From Bacteroidota bacterium (GTDB lineage Bacteria; Bacteroidota; Bacteroidia; B-17B0; Aurantibacillaceae), in contig JACPOC010000052.1 of NCBI GenBank assembly GCA_016185125.1, positions 41,872 to 105,871 of the forward strand: 64,000 bases of DNA, given 5' to 3'. Position numbers and translations under genes: made by a program. This document shows, one piece after another, positions 22,646-32,512 of the stretch (positions are counted from its first letter, which is position 1; each line of letters opens with the position of its first letter). The notes beneath the pieces were generated by a model. The model worked only from the letters and a program-made list of their open reading frames with translations. It ran no database searches and was not told the DNA's origin.

Positions 22646-23503
22646 ATGATTAGAATTACAGAATGTCCGCGCGATGCCATGCAAGGTATTAAAAAACAAA
22701 TACCAACCGAATTAAAAGCGGGCTATATTAACCAGCTTCTTAAAGTGGGTTTTGATACAATTGATTTTGGAAGTTTTGTATCACCCAAAACTATTCCTCA
22801 GATGCAGGATACAGCGCAGGTATTAAAGCTTCTTGATTTGTCAAAAACAGGTTCTAAATTACTGGCCATAGTAGCTAATCTACGGGGCGCTCAGGACGCT
22901 TGTGCTTTTGATGAGATTGCTTATTTGGGGTTTCCATTTTCAATTTCAGAAACTTTTCAGAAAAAAAATGCTAATTCAACAATTGAAGAATCTCTTAAGC
23001 GTGTAGAAGAAATACAGGCACTTTGCATTAAGCATAATAAAAAACTAGTGGTATATATTTCCATGGCATTCGGCAATCCATACAATGATGCCTGGAGCTC
23101 TGAACTTGTAATTGGCTGGTGCCGGAAATTACGTCAGCTGGGCATCAGCTATATGCCTCTTGCCGATACCATTGGCTGTTCTACCCCCGAAAATATTACT
23201 GAACTTTTTACCGAATTAATTCCCGAATTAAGCTCAGTTCAATTTGGTGCTCACCTTCATTCAACCAAAGAAACTACTTATCAAAAAATTGAAGCGGCGT
23301 ACGAAAGCGGTTGCCGGCATTTTGATGTGGCTATTCATGGATTTGGAGGTTGCCCCATGGCAAAAGACGAACTTACCGGAAATTTGGCTACCGAAGACCT
23401 CGAATCATTCGCCAAAAAAAATAACATTCCGCTTAATTTAAAAGAATCTGAATTAATTAAATGCTACGAAAGCAGCTGGAAGATTTTTAATAATTATCAT
23501 TAA
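22646..23503 (+). CDS. hydroxymethylglutaryl-CoA lyase
   Basis: ITECPRDAMQGIKKQIPTELKAGYINQLLKVGFDTIDFGSFVSPK...LADTIGCSTP...GGCPMAKDELTGNLATE. Confidence 0.92.
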   Translation: MIRITECPRDAMQGIKKQIPTELKAGYINQLLKVGFDTIDFGSFVSPKTIPQMQDTAQVLKLLDLSKTGSKLLAIVANLRGAQDACAFDEIAYLGFPFSISETFQKKNANSTIEESLKRVEEIQALCIKHNKKLVVYISMAFGNPYNDAWSSELVIGWCRKLRQLGISYMPLADTIGCSTPENITELFTELIPELSSVQFGAHLHSTKETTYQKIEAAYESGCRHFDVAIHGFGGCPMAKDELTGNLATEDLESFAKKNNIPLNLKESELIKCYESSWKIFNNYH

Positions 23504-23684
23504 TTTTTTCTCAACAAGCATTAATTTATGTCAAGTTTTTTAGGGTAAATATTTACTCAAAATACAACTATGCCCCTTGGTATAAATATTGCTAAAATTA
23601 GTTTAAAGTGGTACTTGTTATTACATAAAAGGTTATACATTATTGCTTATCCAAAAAACAAACAAAACATTAAAAATCAGTTAT

Positions 23685-23849
23685 ATGAAAACTACAGGAA
23701 ATAACACCAGCAAAGCTAATAAACCGGGGAATTCCAAAAAAAATCGTCCTGAAATAAGAGATGACATGGATAGCCGTCAGAGTAAAGAAGAAGGATACAA
23801 GGGAGATAAAAGTAAAAAAGGAGATAAAAAGAAAAAAGAAAAAAAATAA
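23685..23849 (+). CDS. small Lys/Asp/Ser-rich protein
   Basis: MKTTGNNTSKANKPGNSKKNRPEIRDDMDSRQSKEEGYKGDKSKKGDKKKKEKK from ATG 23685. Confidence 0.5.
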   Translation: MKTTGNNTSKANKPGNSKKNRPEIRDDMDSRQSKEEGYKGDKSKKGDKKKKEKK

Positions 23850-23864
23850 TACCGTACATTTTTT

Positions 23865-24419
23865 ATGAAGATAGCTATCGTAATTGGAAGCACGCGCCCA
23901 AATCGTAAAGGTGAAGAAGTAGCGCAATGGGTATTTCAGCACGCTAAAAAAAGAAGTGAGGCAGAGTTTGAAATAGTAGATATTAAAGAGTTTTCTTTAC
24001 CTCTGTTGGATGAACCTGAATTACCGGCCACCGGAAAATATTCTAAACAACATACTAAAGATTGGTCTGCAAAAATCAATTCTTTTGATGCTTATATTTT
24101 TGTTACGCCTGAATATAACCACAGTACTTCAGGTGCCTTAAAAAACGCAATTGACTTTTTATATAACGAGTGGGTAAATAAGAGTGCAGGATTTGTGGGA
24201 TATGGCGCAGAAGGTGCCTCCAGGGCAATAGAGCATTTACGACAAATTATGGCTACGCTTCAGGTTGCCGATGTACGCGCCCAGGTTTCATTGTCTCTGC
24301 AAAAAGATTTTGAAAATAATAAAATTAAAACTTCCAATCATCACGAGAAATCTTTAAACCAATTAATTGATCAGTTGATTGCATGGGGAAGCGCACTAAA
24401 AACGTTACATACAAAATAA
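23865..24419 (+). CDS. NADPH-dependent FMN reductase
   Basis: IAIVIGSTRPNRKGEEVAQWVFQHA...FVTPEYNHSTSGALKNAIDFLYNEW. Confidence 0.92.
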   Translation: MKIAIVIGSTRPNRKGEEVAQWVFQHAKKRSEAEFEIVDIKEFSLPLLDEPELPATGKYSKQHTKDWSAKINSFDAYIFVTPEYNHSTSGALKNAIDFLYNEWVNKSAGFVGYGAEGASRAIEHLRQIMATLQVADVRAQVSLSLQKDFENNKIKTSNHHEKSLNQLIDQLIAWGSALKTLHTK

Positions 24420-24431
24420 TTTTTTTGTATC

Positions 24432-25421
24432 TTATTTGTGATTTCCGGCATTTGGTGCTTGTATGCCTGATCCAAAATGTAGTTCATAATTTTTAAACAC
24501 TCTAAGTTCATCATATAAACCCTGAAGTATAAAATCATTTAAAAGCCTTGCCCCTCCTTCCACTATAACACTTACAATATTCATTTCGTACAGCTTTTCT
24601 GAAATTTGAACTAACACATTTTTCGAAAAATCAATACGGATAAAATGCAAATGCTCCTTTACTTCTGATTTTTGTTCATTAAAAATGATTGTCTTGGCCT
24701 CGCTATTATAAATATTAAAAGTAAGGGGTACTTCCAGAATTCTATCAATAAAAATTCTTATCGGATTATTTCCTTTTACCAATCGGGTGGTTAAGCGCGG
24801 GTTATCGTGAAGTACCGTGTTTTTACCAACCATAATTGCCATTTCCTCCGAACGCATTTTATGAACTGCCAATAAATGATCAGAAGTACTGATCATATTT
24901 TCTTCGCGATTTTCGGGTACAGGCCATCTGCTGATAAAACCATCCGCCGTTTGCGCCCATTTTAAAATATAATAGGGTCGCTTTTTTTGATGATATGTAA
25001 AAAAACGTTTATTCAATTCTGCTCCCTGCTCTCCCAAAACATCTTTTACAACTTCAGTTCCGGCAGCACGTAATTTTTCTATTCCTTTCCCGGCAACTAA
25101 GGGATTAGGATCTGTATTGCAAATCACTACCTTTTTAAATCCTTTTTCAATGATAAGATCTGTACAAGGCGGAGTTTTTCCAAAGTGAGTACAAGGTTCA
25201 AGAGTAACATACAAAATGCAGTCAGCGGGATTAATTTCGGGGTTAAGTGCGTTAATGGCGTTTACCTCGGCGTGTGCTTGGCCGAATTGTTGATGATATC
25301 CTGAAGAAACTACTTCTCCATTTTTAACGATTACGCAACCCACCATTGGATTGGGGGAAACATTTCCAATTCCTTTATTAGCAAGGTTAATAGCCCGCAT
25401 CATATAAAACTCCTGATCCAT
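24432..25421 (-). CDS. ribD: riboflavin biosynthesis protein RibD
   Basis: MVGCVIVKNGEVVSSGYHQQFGQAHAEVNAIN...YVTLEPCTHFGKTPPCTDLII. Confidence 0.93.
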   Translation of the reverse strand: MDQEFYMMRAINLANKGIGNVSPNPMVGCVIVKNGEVVSSGYHQQFGQAHAEVNAINALNPEINPADCILYVTLEPCTHFGKTPPCTDLIIEKGFKKVVICNTDPNPLVAGKGIEKLRAAGTEVVKDVLGEQGAELNKRFFTYHQKKRPYYILKWAQTADGFISRWPVPENREENMISTSDHLLAVHKMRSEEMAIMVGKNTVLHDNPRLTTRLVKGNNPIRIFIDRILEVPLTFNIYNSEAKTIIFNEQKSEVKEHLHFIRIDFSKNVLVQISEKLYEMNIVSVIVEGGARLLNDFILQGLYDELRVFKNYELHFGSGIQAPNAGNHK

Positions 25422-25564
25422 GTCTTGCTTGAATTTACTGAAATTCCCGCAAATTTAAAAATGTTTCTCCTCTTGCGCCGTTATTTTTGAAAAGTGATTT
25501 TTTTTTTCGATGTTTGTTAATATGTTATTCCGTAAAGAAATGAATTAAATATATTTTTAAGACG

Positions 25565-25828
25565 ATGGAAAAAATTGATTGGATTGTTGGATGCCATGCG
25601 AGTTATTTGTACGCCAATCCTAAAGTACGATTAATCTCATCGGACAAATCAGGGACTCTCGCAGTATTAAACGACCCTGTTCCTGTGGTTACTTTGAATC
25701 TAAGTATTCAATTAGTCCTGAAAAAGGTAGCCTTCGAAAACTTAAAGGTGTGGATGAAGCATATGCCTTTGTGGAATTTTGGGATGTAAAAGACTCTTTA
25801 AATGAAACCGATTTTTCATTATCTTTAT
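25565..25828 (+). pseudogene. short CDS possibly interrupted by a -1 frameshift
   Basis: Frame 1 MEKIDWIVGCHASYLYANPKVRLISSDKSG...; the -1 frame continues RDSRSIKRPCSCGYFESKYSISPEKGSLRKLKGVDEAYAFVEFWDVKDSLNETDFSLSL*. Confidence 0.35.
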
Positions 25829-25847
25829 AGCTCAATTTTTTGTACCC

Positions 25848-27191
25848 ATGTTTGATAATTTACAGGATAAACTCGACCGCGCTCTTAAAACATTAAAAGG
25901 GCAAGGAAAAATTACAGAAATTAACGTTGCCGAAACTTTAAAAGAAGTTCGTAAAGCATTATTGGACGCTGACGTTAACTATAAAGTTGCTAAAACTTTT
26001 ACCGATACCGTTAAAGAAAAAGCACTCGGCCAAAACGTACTTACGGTTGTTTCTCCGGGTCAGTTATTAGTTAAGATAACGCACGATGAACTTGCTCAGT
26101 TAATGGGCGGAACCAAAGAAGATATTTATCTGGGAGGAAACCCAACCATTATTTTAATGAGTGGTTTGCAAGGTTCAGGTAAAACAACTTTTACCGGAAA
26201 ACTTGCCAATTATTTAAAAACTAAAAAGGGAAAAAATCCTTTAATGGTAGCTTGCGACGTGTATCGTCCTGCGGCTATCGATCAACTGCATGTTTTAGGC
26301 CAGCAAATTGGCATTGAAGTATTCAGTAATAAAGAAGAAAAAAATCCTATTAAAATTGCTCAAGCCGCTATTAAACAGGCAAAAGAAAATGGTAACAGTG
26401 TTGTTTTAATTGATACCGCCGGACGCTTAGCTGTGGATGAGGTAATGATGAAGGAAATTGCTGATTTAAAAACAGCAGTGCAACCCAATGAAATACTTTT
26501 TGTGGTGGATAGTATGACGGGGCAGGATGCCGTAAACACCGCAAAAGCCTTTAACGACCGCTTAAATTTTGATGGGGTTATTCTTACCAAATTGGATGGA
26601 GACACCCGTGGCGGTGCCGCTCTTTCAATTAAAAGTGTTGTAAATAAACCTATCAAATTTATTGGTACCGGCGAAAAAATGGAAGCGCTTGATGTTTTCT
26701 ATCCCGAAAGGATGGCCGACAGAATTTTAGGAATGGGGGATGTTGTTACTTTAGTAGAACGCGCGCAGGAACAGTTTGATGAAGAAGAAGCAAGGAAATT
26801 AAGCAAGAAAATAGCAAATAATAAATTTGATTTTAATGACTTTCTGAATCAGTTACAGCAAATTAAAAAAATGGGTAATGTTAAAGATCTGGTGGGAATG
26901 ATACCGGGTGTTGGCAAGGCTGTAAAAGATATGGACATTGATGAAAACGCCTTTAAAGGTATTGAAGCCATTATTTTTAGCATGACTCCCGACGAGCGCG
27001 GCAAACCTGAACTTATTAATGGATCGCGCAGACAACGAATTGCAAAAGGCAGCGGACAAGGAGTGCAGGAAGTAAACAAATTGTTAAAGCAATTTGAAGA
27101 CACGCGTAAAATGATGCGTATGATGAACGATAAAAATGCAATGGCTAAATTAATGCGCAACATGCCAAAAGGCATGATGGGGCCTAAGTAG
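25848..27191 (+). CDS. ffh: signal recognition particle protein Ffh
   Basis: ILMSGLQGSGKTTFTGKLANYLK...LIDTAGRLAVDEVMM; M-rich C-terminus. Confidence 0.97.
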   Translation: MFDNLQDKLDRALKTLKGQGKITEINVAETLKEVRKALLDADVNYKVAKTFTDTVKEKALGQNVLTVVSPGQLLVKITHDELAQLMGGTKEDIYLGGNPTIILMSGLQGSGKTTFTGKLANYLKTKKGKNPLMVACDVYRPAAIDQLHVLGQQIGIEVFSNKEEKNPIKIAQAAIKQAKENGNSVVLIDTAGRLAVDEVMMKEIADLKTAVQPNEILFVVDSMTGQDAVNTAKAFNDRLNFDGVILTKLDGDTRGGAALSIKSVVNKPIKFIGTGEKMEALDVFYPERMADRILGMGDVVTLVERAQEQFDEEEARKLSKKIANNKFDFNDFLNQLQQIKKMGNVKDLVGMIPGVGKAVKDMDIDENAFKGIEAIIFSMTPDERGKPELINGSRRQRIAKGSGQGVQEVNKLLKQFEDTRKMMRMMNDKNAMAKLMRNMPKGMMGPK

Positions 27192-27200
27192 CAGTACAAA

Positions 27201-27226
27201 TAGCCACGAATTACACTAATTTCACG
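27201..27226. repeat. left terminal repeat of GxxExxY element
   Basis: TAGCCACGAATTACACTAATTTCACG; imperfect inverted counterpart at 27693-27708, near-identical sequence (inverted) at 37315-37335. Confidence 0.7.
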
Positions 27227-27248
27227 AAAAAAAAATATTGTCACAAAT

Positions 27249-27668
27249 TTGGAGAACGATCTGATAATAAATGAACCTTCTGATGTATATGGATTAAATA
27301 ATTTAATCTATAAAGATGAAGCTTATGATGTTATATCTTGCTGTTTTGAAGTTCATAAAACTTTAGGGAAGGGTTTTTTAGAAGCAGTGTATAAAGATGC
27401 CCTGATTCATGAGTTTAACTTAAAGAAGATACCTTTTAAGCGGGAACAAAAGTTTGAAATTTCATATAAGGATATTATTCTTCCACATTATTACTGTGCG
27501 GATTTTATTCTTTATAATAAAATTGTTCTGGAGATCAAAGCGCAACAAGACGTTATAGATCAACATTACAAACAGGTTATTAATTATCTTGCTGTTTCAA
27601 AATTAAAACTCGGATTGCTGGTAAATTTTGGTGAACCGAGTCTGAAATTCAAACGAATTGTGCTTTAG
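27249..27668 (+). CDS. GxxExxY family protein
   Basis: CCFEVHKTLGKGFLEAVYKDALIHEFNLKKIPFKREQKFEISYKDIILPHYYCADFILYNKIVLEIKA; TTG start. Confidence 0.85.
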   Translation: MENDLIINEPSDVYGLNNLIYKDEAYDVISCCFEVHKTLGKGFLEAVYKDALIHEFNLKKIPFKREQKFEISYKDIILPHYYCADFILYNKIVLEIKAQQDVIDQHYKQVINYLAVSKLKLGLLVNFGEPSLKFKRIVL

Positions 27669-27708
27669 TGTAATTTAAAATTAGTGGGATTTGTGAAATT
27701 AGTGGCTA
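27669..27708. repeat. right terminal repeat of GxxExxY element
   Basis: TGTAATTTAAAATTAGTGGGATTTGTGAAATTAGTGGCTA, inverted relative to 27201-27226. Confidence 0.7.
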
Positions 27709-27709
27709 T

Positions 27710-28591
27710 ATGACTCTTATCGACGGAAAAAAAATATCGCTGCAACTTCAAGATGAAATTGCAATAGAAGTAAAGCAACTGATTGCTGAAGGAAAAAAAC
27801 AACCTCATTTAGCTGCCGTTTTGGTTGGTAACGACGGTGGAAGTGAAACCTATGTTGCAGCAAAAATAAAAGCCTGCGAACGTGTGGGTTTTAAATCTAC
27901 ATTTATTCGTCACCCCGAACATGTTACCGAAGATAAACTATTAACCACTGTACACGAATTGAACACCAACCCTGATGTTGACGGATTTATTGTACAGCTT
28001 CCTTTACCAAGGCATATTAACGAACACAAAATTATTGAAGCCATTTTGCCAAGCAAAGATGTTGATGGTTTTCATCCCATAAATGTTGGAAGAATGGTGC
28101 TGAATTTACCTTGTTACGTGAGTGCAACTCCTTATGGCATTGTACACTTGCTTCGTAAATATGAAATAGAAACCAGCGGAAAGCATTGCGTGGTGGTTGG
28201 TCGCAGTCACATTGTAGGTTCGCCCATGAGTATATTAATGGCTAAAAATACTTTATTAGGAAATTGTACCGTGACCCTTTGCCATAGCAAAACACAGAAT
28301 CTTCAATCCTATACCAAAACAGCCGATATTTTAATTTGCGCATTGGGCAGTCCTGATTTTATTACCGTGGATATGGTTAAAGAAGGCGCTGTAGTAATTG
28401 ATGTAGGCACCACACGCGTTGCCAGCCTTGAATCAAAAACAGGCTATAAATTAAAGGGCGATGTTAAATTTGATGAAGTTGCACCAAAATGCAGTTATAT
28501 TACTCCGGTTCCGGGTGGCGTAGGCCCTATGACCATTGCCAGTTTAATTAAGAATACTTTGCTTGCCGCTAAAAAAGAGATCTATAAATAA
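27710..28591 (+). CDS. folD: bifunctional methylenetetrahydrofolate dehydrogenase/cyclohydrolase
   Basis: [22 protein letters not shown]...[12 protein letters not shown]...[17 protein letters not shown]...[15 protein letters not shown]. Confidence 0.96.
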   Translation: MTLIDGKKISLQLQDEIAIEVKQLIAEGKKQPHLAAVLVGNDGGSETYVAAKIKACERVGFKSTFIRHPEHVTEDKLLTTVHELNTNPDVDGFIVQLPLPRHINEHKIIEAILPSKDVDGFHPINVGRMVLNLPCYVSATPYGIVHLLRKYEIETSGKHCVVVGRSHIVGSPMSILMAKNTLLGNCTVTLCHSKTQNLQSYTKTADILICALGSPDFITVDMVKEGAVVIDVGTTRVASLESKTGYKLKGDVKFDEVAPKCSYITPVPGGVGPMTIASLIKNTLLAAKKEIYK

Positions 28592-28592
28592 T

Positions 28593-29825
28593 TTACTTTT
28601 TCATATCCTTTAATATTCTTAATGAAAAAAGGAAAAGTAAAAACGAAGCTAAGGCAATACACACCCACATAAACCACGGTTTTTCCCATATTTTTTTAGG
28701 CTTTACACTAATAGGTTCAGATGTAATTACCGGCATTTGCTTTAGTTCACTAACCTCAAGCGTAGGAACAAATTGCGTGATATGATTTTTAAAATTGTCG
28801 ATATCATAAACAGGCTGATTTAATTTTTTATTTCCTGCAAATAAAAAGTATTTAGCTCCTTTTTTAAAATCAGCAACAAGATAGGTTTGCAATTGTCCAA
28901 ATTCCACTTTTTCAAAAACCAAAGGTGGATTATCCTCATTGCTGATCTCAATTTTAAATTCCTTTTCCCTGAAAGCTGAAAGATCAAAACTATTATTCTC
29001 GCTGGAATTTAATTCAAAATCAAGAACTGTTTCTTTGTAATATTGCTCTTGGTGTTTTACTATTCTTGAACGTTCTACAATTATTTTTGCCTGTCGCTTA
29101 TAAAAATTAGGCGATTTGACTTTAAAGGTAATTCTGTTGATTATTGTTTTATCCAAAAATTTTACAATAGCGCTGCTTGTCTTTTTTTCTAAATTTGTTG
29201 TATAGTCAAAAATAACAGGCTCTACAAGATTTATTCTGCCGGCACTAATAGCACCTTCAAAATACCCAGCCTTTAAAATATTAAGCGGTAAAGTGCCCAA
29301 ATCATTTATTTCAATTTTTATAAATTTATAATTTACGGGAGGGAATCCTAAGGTTCTGTATGCATTTACCAATTTCTCATCGTAAAGATTATATAATAAT
29401 ATGTGATCACTCACCGAAAACCATTGTTTTTTATCATCGCTTCCAACAATATTGCAGAACTTAACAGCATCAGAATTAGCAGTGCATAAAACTATATTTT
29501 GAATAGATTTTTTTTGTGGATTAGTAATGGTCAAATTGGTAAACCGGCCTTTCCCTACTTCTTTATCTATTACTTCATACTCTTTAAATTTAACGGATGA
29601 ATAATTGAATGATTCATTTACAAGAAAATAAGGGATCTCAGTCCTATTTATATCATAGATCCTTACATCATTAAACACAGTATTAGCTATACTCTTTAAT
29701 TCGGGAGATATTGATAATGCCTGCATTCCATCCTGCTTTGCGGTAATGGACAAACTATGAGTAAAGGTTTGAGCGGAAAACGTTATGTACGAAAAGAAAA
29801 GTAGGTTAATCAGCTTTATTTTCAT
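28593..29825 (-). CDS. DUF3999-like membrane-anchored protein
   Basis: Signal peptide, C-terminal TM helix; paired with DUF2339-like gene. Confidence 0.65.
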   Translation of the reverse strand: MKIKLINLLFFSYITFSAQTFTHSLSITAKQDGMQALSISPELKSIANTVFNDVRIYDINRTEIPYFLVNESFNYSSVKFKEYEVIDKEVGKGRFTNLTITNPQKKSIQNIVLCTANSDAVKFCNIVGSDDKKQWFSVSDHILLYNLYDEKLVNAYRTLGFPPVNYKFIKIEINDLGTLPLNILKAGYFEGAISAGRINLVEPVIFDYTTNLEKKTSSAIVKFLDKTIINRITFKVKSPNFYKRQAKIIVERSRIVKHQEQYYKETVLDFELNSSENNSFDLSAFREKEFKIEISNEDNPPLVFEKVEFGQLQTYLVADFKKGAKYFLFAGNKKLNQPVYDIDNFKNHITQFVPTLEVSELKQMPVITSEPISVKPKKIWEKPWFMWVCIALASFLLFLFSLRILKDMKK

Positions 29826-32280
29826 GGTCTGTAATATTATTGTTAAGAGATTCTTCGCTTAAGATCAGAGCTTTAATTTTTTGATACATGAAGGACATAA
29901 TTAATAAAACAACACCCAAAATTATAAAGGCTATTATTTTACCTGCTTCACTAACATTATTTATATCATAAATAAATAACTTTAATAAGGTTAAGGCCAA
30001 TAATAACAATGCCATAATGCGCAATTGTTTTAACTGAAGTTTAATTCCTGAACTCAAAAACACAAAAGCTATAACGCCCCATAAAATAGGCAAGGCAATT
30101 TTAATAACTTGGGTGTGCATATAATCATAAATATCATTAACAATATAATAATCATCAACCCGCCCAAATGAATTTAATTTAAGCAATAGGCTATTGAGAA
30201 TAGCTTCATTACTAAGTATATAAATAGCACATACGCCACCTATCCATAATAAGGTGGATTTTGCAGCAATAATAAAATTATTGTTTTTTACTGCAACTTT
30301 GATCAATATCAATACATGTAACGCAATGGCAATAAGTGCTGGAAAATGCACTGCATAACTGAAATAACTTTGATGCTCTGCCCTGCACCGCTCTTTCAAT
30401 TCGTCGTAAGGAGCAATGGAATAAATGAAAACATAATATAAAATATTAATGCAAAGCAAGATGAAAGAAGTCAGATTGTTTGCGGGAGAATATTTTGACA
30501 CTAATACAATTCCTAACACAGATGTGAAAACAATATGATAAAATGCGGATATTCCAATTACCGAATTAGTAGAGTAAATATAAAAAGAACTTTGCTGATG
30601 GATTTCTAAAAAACCGGCAACGTATAAAATAAAAATTGCGGCTATTTTTAAAATTAGTCCGTGTATTTTAGGACTGATAGTTGACTGAAGCGTTTCATCG
30701 CCTTCTTCTTTTTTTAATAAAACAACACTTACAAATAAAAAGAAAGAACTGAGAATACCGGTTACAAAACCTTTGTTTAACACCGGCTTAAGACCATCCG
30801 TGTCATAAGCGTAAATACTCGACCAATCCATAAGCAAACTAAAGAGCATTAATAAACTAATTACCAACGAAGCCAGTTTAAAAGCTTTTAATTTAGAAAC
30901 TTGAGACAACCAAATGAGCAATGCAACTTCCGCACCCCAGAATAAAGTAATGTAATTCCCTTTCAATTGAACAGGAGCAGCTAATGTAACAAAAGTGAGG
31001 GTAAGACCGATTAATAAATAAACCAATTTTTTATCTGCCTTAAATACTCTGAACAACGCGAATGCAAGCATAAAATTAAATAAGGCCATCACAATAGTGT
31101 AAACTCCCTTTAATTCCCCGTGCCATTGGTTTAATATTAACATGCCGGTTCCGTAAAAAACAAACGTGTTGCTGATTAAAATAATTAATTCTATATATGA
31201 AAACTGACGGCGTTCTTTAATGTTGTTGATTACGTTCATTAAAACGAAAACAATATAAAATACAATTCCAAAAAGAAAAGCACCTTTATACGGAGCAAAA
31301 CTTTCATTAATTACACGTGTTCCTAACCATGCCGAATAAAGAATGACCGTAAAAACATACGTGAGAATATTTATGAGATTCCATTTTTTAATATAAGCCA
31401 AAGCCAACATGCCAATGTCTAAAATCAATATGTAAGAAAATAACACCTGATAATTGCCTCCTCCGGTACTTATCATAAATGGAACGGCAAATCCACCGAT
31501 AATTGATAAAGCAGCCAGCTCAATTCTATCGTAAGCAACCGAAATAAATACGCTGAATGCAGTTATAACTAACATCATTATAAAAGCTACAGTTTGGCTG
31601 AACAAATGATATTCCTGAAACCCGATTCCTATTGTAAAATAGAAAATAGCAATTGCCCCCGCAACTAATACCGAACTAAAAGGTTTAAAAGATAATCTTA
31701 ATTTATGCGCAAAAACCATAACAATGCTTCCGCATAATACACCAATTCCCACCCTGCCCGTTTCGTTTATCCATTCTTGATCAATAGCGTATTTTACAAA
31801 AAAAGCAATACCCAGAACTAAAATTGTTATTGCAATTTTGCTTAACAAATTTTCACCAATAAATTTTTCCAAATCCGGATTGCGCTCTTTAAATCTTTGC
31901 CAAAAAGATGGCTGCGTAGGTTGAGTTAATGGCTTGTTAACATTTATAGTCGTATTATCATTTACAGGCTGATAAACTCGTTCCGGTTCCTCTTTTTTAT
32001 TCTCAATAATAAAAGGCGGTATCTTTTCATTTTTATCAATAATTTTATCTTCCTCCTTTACTACTATCGGCGGAACAATTTCCTTTTCAGGAACAACTTT
32101 AATTATAGGTTTAACTGCCCCTTCCTTCAACTGCGCACCTGCTTGGTAACGCTGAAAGGAATCGCTTAGTTCTTTTTGCAGATGATAAATATGGTTATGA
32201 AGTTTTTTAAATTTTGCATTGTAAGTTGAATGAAAATAAATCATCAAAACAATCAAAACAAGCAATAAAAATATTTCCAT
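29806..32280 (-). CDS. DUF2339-like polytopic membrane protein
   Basis: 824 aa, many TM segments; FWQRFKERNPDLEKFIGENLLSKIAITILVLGIAFFVKYAIDQEWINETGRVGIGVLCG. Confidence 0.85.
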   Translation of the reverse strand: MEIFLLLVLIVLMIYFHSTYNAKFKKLHNHIYHLQKELSDSFQRYQAGAQLKEGAVKPIIKVVPEKEIVPPIVVKEEDKIIDKNEKIPPFIIENKKEEPERVYQPVNDNTTINVNKPLTQPTQPSFWQRFKERNPDLEKFIGENLLSKIAITILVLGIAFFVKYAIDQEWINETGRVGIGVLCGSIVMVFAHKLRLSFKPFSSVLVAGAIAIFYFTIGIGFQEYHLFSQTVAFIMMLVITAFSVFISVAYDRIELAALSIIGGFAVPFMISTGGGNYQVLFSYILILDIGMLALAYIKKWNLINILTYVFTVILYSAWLGTRVINESFAPYKGAFLFGIVFYIVFVLMNVINNIKERRQFSYIELIILISNTFVFYGTGMLILNQWHGELKGVYTIVMALFNFMLAFALFRVFKADKKLVYLLIGLTLTFVTLAAPVQLKGNYITLFWGAEVALLIWLSQVSKLKAFKLASLVISLLMLFSLLMDWSSIYAYDTDGLKPVLNKGFVTGILSSFFLFVSVVLLKKEEGDETLQSTISPKIHGLILKIAAIFILYVAGFLEIHQQSSFYIYSTNSVIGISAFYHIVFTSVLGIVLVSKYSPANNLTSFILLCINILYYVFIYSIAPYDELKERCRAEHQSYFSYAVHFPALIAIALHVLILIKVAVKNNNFIIAAKSTLLWIGGVCAIYILSNEAILNSLLLKLNSFGRVDDYYIVNDIYDYMHTQVIKIALPILWGVIAFVFLSSGIKLQLKQLRIMALLLLALTLLKLFIYDINNVSEAGKIIAFIILGVVLLIMSFMYQKIKALILSEESLNNNITDHENKAD

Positions 32281-32512
32281 AATGGCATTTTAGCATTTAA
32301 ATATACAATACTTTAATTAAAGTATATATAAATTCATACAACTTGGTTAAAGAAATTTTTGAAAGATTTATACAATTCCTTTACCGTTAAAAATTATTAT
32401 TTACTTCTCATCATTTAAAAACATTTCACAATCAACTTTATCCCTATCTTTAGTTGCTATCCTTCTTAAAGAAAATATTTCAATTGCATTCGATTCAATT
32501 AAAGCCAATCGT

